Assembly (NCBI GenBank): GCA_947476555.1
Contig: CANJRI010000016.1
Span: forward strand, 1-43,306
Direction: 5' to 3'
Length of the DNA stretch: 43,306 nucleotides
From: Caulobacteraceae bacterium
Lineage (GTDB): Bacteria > Pseudomonadota > Alphaproteobacteria > Caulobacterales > Caulobacteraceae
Made by a program: the position numbers and the translations under genes. The notes beneath the pieces are model-generated. The model was not told the origin of the DNA and made no database searches. It saw only the letters and a list, made by a program, of their open reading frames with translations. Shown piece after piece: positions 31,571 through 41,320 of the stretch (the first letter of the stretch is position 1; each line of letters opens with the position of its first letter).

Positions 31571-33045
31571 AGTTCAGCCAGGGCGGCGGAAACCGCGGCC
31601 AGCACGCTTGGCCAGTCGTTAGGGGCGGGTTGCCTGACGAGCCGCACGGAGCCGTACCAGGGCATTGAGTCTTTGCGGCGGCCGTAACGCCATTCCGGAT
31701 TGAAACCCACCATCGCCAGGCAGGGCCGGCCCAGCGACCCGGCCAGATGGACCGTGGCGTTCTGCACCGACACCACGAGGTCGAGGCATCCGATCAGCCC
31801 CGCCAAGGCCTCGAAGTCGGTGATCTCGCTGGCGGGGAACATCCGGATGACGCCGGGCCGGCCGGCGGTCGCCGCCGCGATCTCTTCCGCCACGTCGCCG
31901 TATTGCAGGCTGACGAATTCAACGTCGCCAATCGAGAGGAGGGGCCCCAGCTCGGCCAGATCCATGGACCGGGCCGCCTGGCCGCTCTGAGGCGTGCCGC
32001 CCCGCCAGGACAATCCCACGCGAAGCCGCCGCCGCGGTGGGCCGAGGCGTTCCTCCCAGCCGGCCCGGACCTCGGGGCGAGGCGCCAGATAGGCCGCTCC
32101 GGGAAAATCCGTGGCCTGCTGGCGGAAGGCGGCGCCCAGACTGCCCATGGCCACCAGAACATCCACCGTCTCGCTGTCCACCCGCGCTCCAGCCGGATTC
32201 AGGAACGAGACGTCCGGGAACGACGCGGAGAACAGGCCGAGGAGGCGCGGATCGCAGATGCAGGTGACGCTGGCCGCCAGCCGGGCCAGGTCGGGAATGA
32301 TGCTGGCGAACATGACCTGGTCGCCGATCCCCTGGTCGCCGATCAGCAGGATCCGCTTGCCGGCCAGATCCTGGGCGGACGGCGCCTTGGCCAGGAGGGG
32401 GACGAGGGCTTCCGGCACCTGGCCGCGGGCCACGAGGAACCGCTCGGAGAGCCACCGGGAGTCGTAGTCCGGCCAGCCGGCGGCGAACTCGCCGAGCTCC
32501 AATCTGAGGAGGCCGCGTTCGTAGCGGGCCTCGGGCGAGCTTGGACGCAGGCGCAAGGCCGCCTCGAAGGCCGAAAGGGCCTGGTCGACCCGCCCCAGGA
32601 CGCGCTCCATCTTCCCCATCCGAAGCCAGGCGTCGAAGGCGCAGTGCGGATCGGGGATAGCCCGGGCGTAGGCGCGGGCCGCCTGGGCGTGCTGTCCGGT
32701 ATTGGCGAGCGTATCGGCGCGCGCCATCCAGGCCTCGCCGCAGTCAGGCTCTATCGAAATCGCCCGGTCGGCGATTTCCAGGGCCTCGGGGTGTCGTCCC
32801 TGGAGTTGGAGGAGCCCGCCGATGACGCGGATCGCGGTGGGCTCGGTAGGCTGCTGGGCCAGGGCTCTACGACCGTAGGCCTCGGCTTCCTGATACCGGC
32901 CCAGTTTGGCGAGTTCGGCCGAGAGCGCGACGAGCAGGTCCAGCCGGTCCGGCGCGGCCATGAGCGCAAGCTGCAGCGCGCTCACCCTGGCGGCGCCGTC
33001 GTTTTCGATCACGAGCAACGTCCTCGCGACTTCATCGCAGGCCAC
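31567..33045 (-). CDS. TPR-repeat protein with GT9-like glycosyltransferase domain
   Basis: A protein of about 492 residues. The N-terminal half (about 20-200) holds several tetratricopeptide repeats (LAKLGRYQEAEAYGRRALAQ, LQGRHPEALEIADRAISI, LGRVDQALSAFEAALRLRP). The C-terminal half is a GT-B fold like heptosyltransferases (GT9), with LLIGDQGIGDQVMFASIIPD, LRVGLSWRGG and DLVVSVQNATVHLAGSLGRP. Such fusions in alphaproteobacteria are thought to glycosylate surface proteins or flagellin, but this is not shown here. The start is a GTG at 33045, since the frame upstream reads through tRNA-Thr. Confidence 0.88.
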   Translation of the reverse strand: MACDEVARTLLVIENDGAARVSALQLALMAAPDRLDLLVALSAELAKLGRYQEAEAYGRRALAQQPTEPTAIRVIGGLLQLQGRHPEALEIADRAISIEPDCGEAWMARADTLANTGQHAQAARAYARAIPDPHCAFDAWLRMGKMERVLGRVDQALSAFEAALRLRPSSPEARYERGLLRLELGEFAAGWPDYDSRWLSERFLVARGQVPEALVPLLAKAPSAQDLAGKRILLIGDQGIGDQVMFASIIPDLARLAASVTCICDPRLLGLFSASFPDVSFLNPAGARVDSETVDVLVAMGSLGAAFRQQATDFPGAAYLAPRPEVRAGWEERLGPPRRRLRVGLSWRGGTPQSGQAARSMDLAELGPLLSIGDVEFVSLQYGDVAEEIAAATAGRPGVIRMFPASEITDFEALAGLIGCLDLVVSVQNATVHLAGSLGRPCLAMVGFNPEWRYGRRKDSMPWYGSVRLVRQPAPNDWPSVLAAVSAALAEL

Positions 33046-33077
33046 CGCCCGGGGATACCGGGCGGGGCCGCGAAAGG

Positions 33078-33152
<75 letters not shown>

Positions 33153-33168
33153 GAAAGGCGAGGCGGGC

Positions 33169-33197
33169 GCTATAGCGGGCGTCGGAGGGCTCGTGAA
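33169..33197 (-). promoter_or_regulatory. Candidate promoter of tRNA-Thr
   Basis: On the minus strand TTCACG (33192-33197) and GCTATAGC (33169-33176) are about 15 bases apart. They match the Caulobacter sigma-73 pattern (TTGaCgS, 10-14 bases, GCtANAWC) with one mismatch in the -35. Transcription would start about 10 bases before the tRNA. Confidence 0.45.
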
Positions 33198-33255
33198 GCC
33201 CCATTCGGCGCCGGGGCGCTTGACGAGGCCCGCCGCTTCGTCGCACCCGTCGAAG

Positions 33256-33378
33256 ATGGCCGAACCCAAGGACCAGGACAAAGCCAAGGAAGCCAAGCTC
33301 GCCGAGGCGCTGCGGGCGAACCTGCGCCGACGCAAGGCCGCGCCCCCCAAACCGCCTAAGCCGCCGCCCCGCGACTGA
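33256..33378 (+). CDS. Small basic protein upstream of murA
   Basis: A 40-residue highly charged protein, MAEPKDQDKAKEAKLAEA then LRANLRRRKAA and a Pro/Lys tail. Short proteins with the ALxANLxRRKA core are common before murA-type genes or near translation genes in alphaproteobacteria, but have no assigned function. The ATG at 33256 is chosen; the frame is open upstream without a coding look. It lies about 90 bases ahead of murA and may be co-transcribed. Confidence 0.6.
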   Translation: MAEPKDQDKAKEAKLAEALRANLRRRKAAPPKPPKPPPRD

Positions 33379-33469
33379 CGGCCTTTGCGGCGCCCGGCGC
33401 GCACGCTATCAAGCGGGCCAACAAGGCCACGCGCGACCGGCGCCAGCGGGCCTCATCGAAGGATTGGGA

Positions 33470-34761
<1,292 letters not shown>

Positions 34762-34762
<1 letters not shown>

Positions 34763-35184
34763 TGGCGGGCGCTCCGCTTCGTTTGCTCGCCGAGGACGCC
34801 GACGATCTGGAGGTGATCTCGGCCGCCTTGCAGGACGCCGTCGGCAAGGTGGGCGACATCGCCTATGAGCCCAAGGCCCGCCGTCTGACCATCGCCCTCA
34901 ACCGCTTTCGCTGGGAAGGCGAAACCCGCCAGCGCGTGCGCTCGGCGCTGCAGCTGGGGGGCGTGGAGAAGGTGCAGACGCGCAAGGTGCGTCGAGACCT
35001 CCCCGACGCGGTCGTCGAATTGCTGGCGCTGACCTTCGAGCCCGGCGAAGCCCCGTCCGGCGTGGTCACCTTCCAGTTCGCCGGGGGCGGGGACCTCAGG
35101 GCGGAGGTGGAGTGCGTGGATGCGATCCTCGCCGACCTGTCGGAACCCTGGCCCACCCCGCGAACCCCGGCCCACAAGGCGTAG
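34762..35184 (+). CDS. DUF2948 family protein
   Basis: A 140-residue protein of the alphaproteobacterial DUF2948 family, regularly found between murA and hisD. It has LRLLAEDADDLEVISAALQDA at the N-terminus, then ARRLTIALNRFRWE and VTFQFAGGGDLRAEVECVDA. Its ATG overlaps the murA stop (TGATG), implying translational coupling. The function is unknown. Confidence 0.92.
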
Positions 35185-35250
35185 AGCCACTTTTGCCGAA
35201 CGCGCTCTGAGGTGGCCTTGGCGCGCCACGCCCGCTAAAAGCCCCGCTCC

Positions 35251-36537
35251 ATGCGACGCTTCCGTTTCGAGGACCCCGGCTTTTCGGCCGCCTTTTCCGC
35301 CTTCGTGGCCGAGCGCCGCGAGACGCCGGAGGAGGTGGACGCCGTCGTGCGTGACGTGCTGGCGGCGGTGCGGGCCGAGGGCTTGCCGGCGCTGCTGCGG
35401 TTCGCCAAGGAATTCGACCGGGTCGAGCTGACGGAGACCACCATCCGGCTCAGCGCCGAGGAGATCGCCGAAGGCGCGGCGGCCTGTCCGGCGAAGGTGC
35501 GCCAGGCCATTGCCTTCGCCGCGGCCCGCATACGGGCCTATCACCAACGACAGGCGCCGGCGGACCAGAAGTTCACCGATGAGGCCGGCGTGGAGCTGGG
35601 CTGGCGGTGGACCGCGCTGGAGTCGGTCGGGGTCTATGTCCCGGGCGGGCGGGCGGCCTATCCCTCGACGGTGCTGATGAACGCCGTGCCGGCCCAGGTG
35701 GCCGGCGTGGGGCGGATCGCCATGGTGACGCCCCCTGGCCGCTTGCAGCCGGCGGTGCTGGCGGCGGCGCAGGAAGCGGGAATCACCGAGATCTGGCGCG
35801 TGGGCGGGGCCCAGGCGGTCGCCGCCCTGGCCTATGGGGCGGGGCCCCTGAAGCCGGTCGACAAGATCGTCGGCCCTGGCAACGCCTTCGTCACCGCGGC
35901 CAAGCGGCGGGTCTATGGGGTGGTGGGCATCGACGCCCTGGCCGGGCCTTCGGAGATCGTGGTGGTGGCGGATGGTCGGAACGATCCGGATTGGATCGCC
36001 GCGGACCTGCTGTCACAGGCCGAGCACGACCCGGCGGCGCAATCCATCCTCATCACCGACGACGCGGATTTCGCCGCGCGGGTGGAGGCGGCGGTGGAAT
36101 CCCAGCTAAAGACCCTGGCCACGGGCGAGGACGCCGCGGCCTCCTGGCGCGACCACGGCGCGGTGGTGATCGCCCCGCTCGCCGAATCGCCGGCCCTGGT
36201 CGACGAGATCGCGCCTGAGCACGTGGAGTTCGCGGTGGACGATCCGGAGGCGCTCGCCGACCGCGTGCGGCACGCCGGCGCCATCTTCCTGGGCCGCTAT
36301 ACGCCCGAGGCGGTGGGGGACTATGTGGCCGGCTCCAACCACGTCCTGCCGACCAGCCGGGCGGCGCGGTTCTCGTCGGGGCTGTCGATCTACGACTTCA
36401 TCAAGCGCACCTCGATCGTGAAGTGCGACGCGGCGGCGTTCGCCGCCCTGGGGCCGGCGACGGTCGCCCTGGCCGAGGCCGAGGGCCTGCCGGCGCACGC
36501 GCGCTCGGCCGCCATTCGCCTGAACAGCGGTTCGTGA
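35251..36537 (+). CDS. hisD: Histidinol dehydrogenase HisD
   Basis: HisD performs the last two oxidation steps of histidine synthesis, from L-histidinol to L-histidine, with NAD+ and zinc. The 428-residue product carries DLLSQAEHDP, whose Gln and His are zinc ligands, EIAPEHVEF with the catalytic Glu and His, and NHVLPTSRAARFSSGLSIYD near the end. The conserved nucleotide-binding VGGAQAVAALAYG is in the middle. The length is standard. It follows DUF2948 by 66 bases. Other his genes are not in the window. Confidence 0.97.
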   Translation: MRRFRFEDPGFSAAFSAFVAERRETPEEVDAVVRDVLAAVRAEGLPALLRFAKEFDRVELTETTIRLSAEEIAEGAAACPAKVRQAIAFAAARIRAYHQRQAPADQKFTDEAGVELGWRWTALESVGVYVPGGRAAYPSTVLMNAVPAQVAGVGRIAMVTPPGRLQPAVLAAAQEAGITEIWRVGGAQAVAALAYGAGPLKPVDKIVGPGNAFVTAAKRRVYGVVGIDALAGPSEIVVVADGRNDPDWIAADLLSQAEHDPAAQSILITDDADFAARVEAAVESQLKTLATGEDAAASWRDHGAVVIAPLAESPALVDEIAPEHVEFAVDDPEALADRVRHAGAIFLGRYTPEAVGDYVAGSNHVLPTSRAARFSSGLSIYDFIKRTSIVKCDAAAFAALGPATVALAEAEGLPAHARSAAIRLNSGS

Positions 36538-36632
36538 AGCTGAACCGTAGATAACTGCCCGGCTCCGAGCCCGTTCAGGCTGGCCTCTCTACCTTGGCGT
36601 CATCGGATCAACGCCAACGGACGGAGATGGCT

Positions 36633-37208
36633 ATGACTATTTCGATGAAGACGACTTTCGGCGGTGTCGCTGCGGCGGCTGTCGCCGCCATGACTCTGGC
36701 CGGCGCCTCGAGCGCCAGCGCCGGCGTGATGGGCTGCTCGGCCTCGGGCAGCAAGCAGGAGGTAGGCGCGGCGGTCGGCGCCGTGCTGGGCGGCCTGCTC
36801 GGCAACTCGGTGGGCGGCCGTCACTCAGGCGCCGAAACGGTGGGGGGCGCGGCGCTCGGCGCGGCAGCCGGTTCGGCCGTCGGCTGCGAAGCCCAGAAGG
36901 GCCGTGACACCGGTTCCCGATCCTCGACCTATAGCCGCGGCGGCTATCGCCTGTCCTCGGACGTGGCGCCCGCGAACTACACCCGGATCGGCGACACCTT
37001 CGTCGCGCAGAGCGGCGTGAACCTGCGGGCCGTGCCGACCACCGGCTCATCTCGCGTCGGTCGCCTTCAGGCGGGTGAACGGTTCCAGGCCCTGGCGAAG
37101 GTGCGCGGCACGGAATGGATCCTGGTTGGCCAGGGCGGGGTCGGCGTCGGCTACGTCCGTGGCGACTTCGTCCGGCCCGAGGGCCATCGCTACGCCCGCA
37201 GCTACTAG
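36633..37208 (+). CDS. Exported glycine-zipper and SH3 domain protein
   Basis: A protein of about 191 residues. A signal peptide (cleavage near ASAGV) is followed by a glycine-zipper segment, [19 protein letters not shown] and [15 protein letters not shown], which may insert in the outer membrane. After a Ser/Arg/Tyr-rich linker comes a bacterial SH3-like domain, [20 protein letters not shown] to [19 protein letters not shown], which may bind cell-wall peptides. The ATG at 36633 fits GGAG. Three in-frame Met codons lie close together, so the start could differ by a few residues. It has its own terminator and splits the conserved hisD-UPF0262 order. Confidence 0.8.
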   Translation: MTISMKTTFGGVAAAAVAAMTLAGASSASAGVMGCSASGSKQEVGAAVGAVLGGLLGNSVGGRHSGAETVGGAALGAAAGSAVGCEAQKGRDTGSRSSTYSRGGYRLSSDVAPANYTRIGDTFVAQSGVNLRAVPTTGSSRVGRLQAGERFQALAKVRGTEWILVGQGGVGVGYVRGDFVRPEGHRYARSY

Positions 37209-37227
37209 GCTCGCGCGGAAACTTTCA

Positions 37228-37255
37228 AACGCCCCGGTTCGCCGGGGCGTTTTTC
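37228..37255 (+). terminator. Intrinsic terminator after the SH3 protein gene
   Basis: AACGCCCCGG pairs with CCGGGGCGTT around a TTCG tetraloop (37228-37251), followed by TTTTCTT. It lies right after the glycine-zipper/SH3 gene and 40 bases before the UPF0262 gene, so it separates the two transcripts. Confidence 0.9.
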
Positions 37256-37293
37256 TTGCGCGCCAATTGCCATACACCTCAGTGGGTCAACCC

Positions 37294-37773
37294 ATGGCCC
37301 AAGACCCAAGCCACGATCATCGCCTGCAGGCTATCGAGCTCGATGAGGACTCGCTGGGCGCGGCTTCGCGCGACCAGGACCAGGAGCGGCAGATCGCCAT
37401 CTTCGATCTGCTGGAGTCCAACGTCTTCCACCCGGAGGGCGCGGAGCGCGGCCCCTACGCGCTGCGCATGTCGCTGGTGGAGAACCGCCTGGCCCTGGAT
37501 GTGCGGGGGCCAGGCTACGAGCGCCGGCACCTGCTGTCGCTGTCACCGTTCCGGGGGATCGTGAAGGACTACTTCATGATCTGCGAGAGCTACTACCAGG
37601 CGATCCGCAGCGCCACGCCGCGCCAGATCGAGGCCTTGGACATGGGCCGGCGGGGCCTGCACAACGAGGCCTCCGAGCTCCTGCAGAAACGCCTGTCCGG
37701 TAAGGTGGAGACCGACCTCGACACGGCGCGGCGGCTGTTCACCCTCATCTGCGCGCTGCACTGGCGCGGGTAG
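37294..37773 (+). CDS. UPF0262 family protein
   Basis: A 159-residue protein of the alphaproteobacterial UPF0262 family. It shows [13 protein letters not shown] at the N-terminus, [35 protein letters not shown] and the conserved [17 protein letters not shown]. The C-terminal [18 protein letters not shown] is typical. It precedes the phosphatase gene by only 4 bases. Its function is unknown, although its place ahead of infA and maf is widely conserved. Confidence 0.93.
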   Translation: MAQDPSHDHRLQAIELDEDSLGAASRDQDQERQIAIFDLLESNVFHPEGAERGPYALRMSLVENRLALDVRGPGYERRHLLSLSPFRGIVKDYFMICESYYQAIRSATPRQIEALDMGRRGLHNEASELLQKRLSGKVETDLDTARRLFTLICALHWRG

Positions 37774-37777
37774 GCCG

Positions 37778-38224
37778 ATGTCGCAGTCGCCCCACGCCGT
37801 GCTCTTCGCGTGCAGCCGCAACCTGGTGCGCTCGCCTATCGCCGAGGCCTTGCTGAAGGCCAAGGTGGGAGACCGGGTCTATGTGGACAGCTGCGGGGCG
37901 CGCGTGCCGCCGGAGGACGAGTCGGGCTCGGGGGCCGACACGCTCATGTGCGAGGTGATGGCCGAGATCGGCTGCGACCTGTCCGGCCATCGGCCCAAGA
38001 CCTTCGAAAATCTGGAGGACGCCTCGTTCGATCTGGTCATCTCGTTCACGCCCGAGGCCCAGCACCGGGCGGTGGAGATGGCCCGAGGCCGCGCGGTGGA
38101 GATCGAATACTGGCCGATCTACGACCCGACGCTGACCGAAGGCTCGCGGGAGGCGCGGCTCGCCGCCTACCGCGACGTCCGAGACGCCCTGGCGGTCAGG
38201 ATCGCCGCCCGTTTCGGCGACTAG
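37778..38224 (+). CDS. Low-molecular-weight phosphotyrosine phosphatase family protein
   Basis: A 148-residue protein with the LMW-PTP/arsenate reductase active-site loop CSRNLVRS (Cys12 to Ser19), satisfying CX5R with Arg18. The likely general acid Asp lies in PIYDPTLTEG. The N-x-x-R variant is common in alphaproteobacterial paralogs located before infA. It may act on phosphotyrosine or phosphoarginine, or have another role. It lies 4 bases after UPF0262 and about 100 bases before infA. Confidence 0.9.
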   Translation: MSQSPHAVLFACSRNLVRSPIAEALLKAKVGDRVYVDSCGARVPPEDESGSGADTLMCEVMAEIGCDLSGHRPKTFENLEDASFDLVISFTPEAQHRAVEMARGRAVEIEYWPIYDPTLTEGSREARLAAYRDVRDALAVRIAARFGD

Positions 38225-38321
38225 GGAAGCGGGGCCATCGACCTGTCGGCCGTCGGTGGTATAGGGAGCGGCGCGCGGCCAGATAGCGCCGGCCGCGATT
38301 CATGTCCGTCAGGGAGCCTGC

Positions 38322-38540
38322 ATGGCGAAAGAAGAACTATTGGAGTTTCCGGGCACGGTGAGCGAGGTGCTGCCCAACGCGACGTTCCGCGTGAAGCTCG
38401 AGAACGACCACGAGATCATCGCCCACACCGCCGGTAAGATGCGCAAGAACCGCATCCGGGTCTCGGCCGGCGACAAGGTGCTTGTGGAAATGACGCCCTA
38501 CGACCTGAGCAAGGGCCGCATCACCTTCCGCGTCCGCTAG
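38322..38540 (+). CDS. infA: Translation initiation factor IF-1
   Basis: IF-1 binds the ribosomal A site during initiation. The 72-residue product is a single OB-fold (S1-like) domain, with [39 protein letters not shown] and the terminal [12 protein letters not shown] all typical. It has an upstream gap of about 100 bases, which may hold a promoter, and is followed 2 bases later by maf. Confidence 0.98.
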   Translation: MAKEELLEFPGTVSEVLPNATFRVKLENDHEIIAHTAGKMRKNRIRVSAGDKVLVEMTPYDLSKGRITFRVR

Positions 38541-38542
38541 GC

Positions 38543-39127
38543 TTGAAGTCGTCCCAGCGCCTGGTCCTGGCTTCGGCGAGCCCCCGGCGGCTGGACCTGC
38601 TACGCCAGATCGGCCTGACCCCCGACTCCACGGTCGCCGCCGAGCTGGACGAAACCCCCCATCCCAAGGAAACCCCGCGGCTGCTGGCCCTACGGCTGGC
38701 GCAGGCCAAGGCCGCGCGCGTGGCCGAACTGGAGCCAGGCGCCTTCGTGCTCGGGGCGGACACGGTGGTGGCGGTCGGGCGGCGGGTGCTGCCGAAGGTG
38801 GAGACCGAGGTCGAGGGGCGGGCGTGCCTGGCCCTCCTGTCCGGCCGCGCGCATCGGGTGCTGACCGGCGTGGCGGTGGTCGCCCCGGACGGGCGAACGG
38901 CGGCCAGACTGGTCGAAAGCAAGTTACATTTCAAACGCTTAACGGATATCGAGATCGAGGGCTACCTGCGCTCGGGCGAGGGCATCGGTAAGGCCGGAGG
39001 CTATGCCATCCAGGGCCTGGCCGGCGCCTTCGTCACCGCCTTGCAGGGATCATACTCGGGCGTGGTGGGCTTGCCGCTCTATGAGGCGCTGAGCCTGCTG
39101 ACCGGCCTGGGTTACCGCCGGCCGTGA
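38543..39127 (+). CDS. maf: Maf family nucleotide pyrophosphatase
   Basis: Maf proteins hydrolyse non-canonical or modified nucleoside triphosphates. The 194-residue product has the entry motif LASASPRRLDLLRQIG, the FVLGADTVVAVG catalytic stretch with Asp, and GEGIGKAGGYAIQGLAGAF near the end. The start is TTG, two bases after the infA stop. Its own stop overlaps the next gene by four bases, so infA, maf and the RNase gene are probably co-transcribed. Confidence 0.93.
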   Translation: MKSSQRLVLASASPRRLDLLRQIGLTPDSTVAAELDETPHPKETPRLLALRLAQAKAARVAELEPGAFVLGADTVVAVGRRVLPKVETEVEGRACLALLSGRAHRVLTGVAVVAPDGRTAARLVESKLHFKRLTDIEIEGYLRSGEGIGKAGGYAIQGLAGAFVTALQGSYSGVVGLPLYEALSLLTGLGYRRP

Positions 39128-40164
39128 GCGAGCGGCGCATATACCTTGACCGGGGCCCCGGGGAGAGCCGGGGCGTGGTGACGCTGGACGGACGGCCTGA
39201 GCGGCTGCTGATCCTCCGCGACGACGAAGATCCCCGCCTGATGCTGCAGGCGCGCGCGGCCGCGCGCGTGGAGAGCCTGGAGCCGGCGCTGGCCACCGCC
39301 TTCCTCGACCTTGGGGACGGGATGGAGGCGATCCTGCCCTTCCGGCCCGACGAGCGGCCGGTGCGCGGGGCGATGCTGGAGGTGGAGATCCGCGCCGAGC
39401 CGCGCCGGGGCAAGCTGGCCATCGCCCGGGCGCTGGGCGTCGGGGAGGGGAGGCCCCGCCTGCTGGCCCCGCCGCCGGACCTCGCCGAGACGCTGCGCGG
39501 CCATGCCCGCGAGGCCGAGCTCGTGGAGGGCCGCCGGGCGCGGGAGATGGCCGACGAGGCCGAGGCCGAGGCGCTGGAGGTCCTGCATCCCCTGGCGGGC
39601 GGGGGCAGCCTGGCCATTGAGCCGACCCGGGCGCTGACCGCCATCGATATCGATCTCGGCGCGCAGAAGGGGGCCGACGGAAAGCGGGCGGCTCGGGCGG
39701 CGAACTTGGCGGCCCTGGCGGCGGCCGGCCGGCTGCTGCGGCTTAAAAGCCTGGGCGGGCTGGTGGTGATCGACCTGGTGGGACGCGGCCACGACGGCAA
39801 CGCGCTGATGGCCGCGGCGCGGGCGGCGTTCGGACCGGACAACCCCGGCGTGGCGATCGGGCCGGTGGGGCGTTTCGGCACCATGGAGTTGTCCCTGCCG
39901 CGGCGGATGCGCCCCCTGGTGGAGCGCCTGTGCCGTGAGGACGGCGCGCTCAGCGACCGGACCCTGGCTCAACGGCTGATCCGCCGGCTCGAATCCGAAG
40001 GCCAGGCCCAGGCCGGCGCGCGGCTGGCGGGCCGCTGCGAGCCGGGGGTGGCCAAGGCGGCCGAGCCGTTGATCAGACTTCTGGCCGAGCGGATGGGCGG
40101 CAGGTTCTCATTGATTCCCGAGCCGGCGTTCGCCCGGGAGCGGCTGGAGGTGGGAACCGCATGA
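39124..40164 (+). CDS. Short RNase E/G family protein
   Basis: A 346-residue ribonuclease E/G-like protein. The two catalytic metal-binding Asp appear as Asp175 in LTAIDIDLG and Asp217 in GGLVVIDLVG, 42 residues apart as in RNase E. The Zn-link Cys pair and the long C-terminal scaffold of RNase E are missing, and the S1-like part is poorly defined, so it is a compact form. It starts with GTG overlapping the maf stop and ends overlapping yacG, in the order found in many alphaproteobacteria. It probably trims rRNA or other structured RNA. Confidence 0.88.
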   Translation: MSERRIYLDRGPGESRGVVTLDGRPERLLILRDDEDPRLMLQARAAARVESLEPALATAFLDLGDGMEAILPFRPDERPVRGAMLEVEIRAEPRRGKLAIARALGVGEGRPRLLAPPPDLAETLRGHAREAELVEGRRAREMADEAEAEALEVLHPLAGGGSLAIEPTRALTAIDIDLGAQKGADGKRAARAANLAALAAAGRLLRLKSLGGLVVIDLVGRGHDGNALMAAARAAFGPDNPGVAIGPVGRFGTMELSLPRRMRPLVERLCREDGALSDRTLAQRLIRRLESEGQAQAGARLAGRCEPGVAKAAEPLIRLLAERMGGRFSLIPEPAFARERLEVGTA

Positions 40165-40331
40165 CCGCATCCAAATGCCCGATCTGTGGAAAGCCGACGC
40201 AGCCCGACTATCGTCCGTTCTGTTCGCGACGCTGTACCGACGTCGACCTGCAGCGCTGGCTGACCGGCGGATACGCCATCGCGGCGGACGAGGACGAGAG
40301 CGCCGAGCGCCCTCCCGAGGCGGACGACTAG
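40161..40331 (+). CDS. yacG: DNA gyrase inhibitor YacG
   Basis: A 56-residue zinc protein that binds GyrB and blocks DNA access. All four zinc-binding Cys are visible: Cys6 and Cys9 in KCPICGKPT, and Cys21 and Cys25 in PFCSRRCTDVDLQRWL. An acidic tail follows. The ATG overlaps the RNase stop (ATGA). tRNA-Phe follows 83 bases later, separated by a GC-rich stretch. Confidence 0.95.
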   Translation: MTASKCPICGKPTQPDYRPFCSRRCTDVDLQRWLTGGYAIAADEDESAERPPEADD

Positions 40332-40414
40332 GCTCCGCAAAATCGGCCGGCGCCCCGCCTAGACTTCGCCGGCGGCCTCTTCTATAGACACGCCTCCCCG
40401 CGCGGGACCCCAGC

Positions 40415-40490
40415 GCCTGGGTAGCTCAGTTGGTAGAGCAGCGGATTGAAAATCCGCGTGTCGGTGGTTCGAATCCGCCCCCAGGCACCA
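40415..40490 (+). tRNA. tRNA-Phe (anticodon GAA)
   Basis: A complete 76-base cloverleaf. Acceptor arms GCCTGGG/CCCAGGC pair fully, the D-arm is GCTC/GAGC, and the anticodon arm GCGGA-TTGAAAA-TCCGC has anticodon GAA. The T-arm is GGTGG-TTCGAAT-CCGCC and CCA is encoded. A short T run (TTTTT, from 40495) follows. Confidence 0.97.
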
Positions 40491-40683
40491 CTCCTTTTTC
40501 GAATTAAATCCAAGACATAGCCCCACCGGGGGCTGATCCCGGCCCCTCCTGACGGTGCTCCGTATTCATCAAGAGAATCAAGAGCTTCTCCTTTTCGGAC
40601 CTGTCCGCTCGAAGTGAACTCTCGTCGCGCCGAATATCCGGCCACGGGCCGCGCCCTAGCCTGGTCTCACGCGTTACATCGCG

Positions 40684-41082
40684 ATGATCAGATCTTTGGC
40701 GTTCCTATTGGCCACCTTCCTCGCCGCGCCGGCCCTCGCCCATGCTGCAGCGGCTCCTTCCGCGGATGTCAGCGCGGCCTTCGGCAACACCCTGCTGACG
40801 ATTGACCCCGACGGGCGCTCGCGGAAGATCTGGTTGAAGCCAGACGGGACATGGTCGGGCTTAAGCCGCCGGGGGCTCGACTTGGCAGGCAAGTGGACCG
40901 TGCAAGACGACAAGGTTTGCCTGAGACAGTCGAAGCCGCGCTTGTTGGGCAGCATGTGCGAGAAATTTCCCACGGATCCCGGCATCAGCGTGCAATCGAA
41001 AGACCCTACGGGAAAGAGGGTTCAGCTGAAGCTCGTGAAAGGCCGCGTCACAACGACGACGGCCTCAGGACCCGCGCGGTGA
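40684..41082 (+). CDS. Small exported protein, unknown
   Basis: A 132-residue protein with a signal peptide (MIRSLAFLLATFLAAPALAH). The mature part is made of short beta strands with two Cys (DKVCLRQ and GSMCEKF) and the pattern KIWLKPDGTWSG, LAGKWTVQDDKVC. This recurs in small secreted Caulobacterales proteins without a named function. It stands alone. The preceding 190 bases (after tRNA-Phe) hold no gene. Confidence 0.75.
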   Translation: MIRSLAFLLATFLAAPALAHAAAAPSADVSAAFGNTLLTIDPDGRSRKIWLKPDGTWSGLSRRGLDLAGKWTVQDDKVCLRQSKPRLLGSMCEKFPTDPGISVQSKDPTGKRVQLKLVKGRVTTTTASGPAR

Positions 41083-41320
41083 ATAGGCAGCGCGAAGCCG
41101 AGAGCCTTGGCGAAGTTCTGGACGAGCTCCACCGCTGCGCCGACGAGCGCGGACCGAGGGTCTCGGTCGACGACTGACCTTGATTGCGCCAGAGGCCGAT
41201 AACGACACCGAGCTGGCGCCGATAACCTTGGCAAGATCGCGAGCGTGCCAACTCAAGGCATGCATTTCCCCCGCACCGGGCCTGAGTTCGGCGTAGTGTG
41301 ACCACGACGCAGCAAGCAAA
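41050..41320 (-). pseudogene. Possible decayed helix-turn-helix regulator
   Basis: Three minus-strand frames contain protein-like fragments in order: ELRPGAGEMHALSWHARDLA then KVIGASS (HTH-like), a middle stretch, and ALVGAAVELVQNFAKALGFA. Together these resemble a small XRE-type regulator broken by frameshifts. None of the frames is complete. The first fragment overlaps the 5' end of the transglutaminase gene. The evidence is weak. Confidence 0.2.

Noticed and set aside
37228..37255. Riboswitch upstream of UPF0262
   Set aside because: The structure is a simple tetraloop terminator with a T tail directly after the preceding gene.
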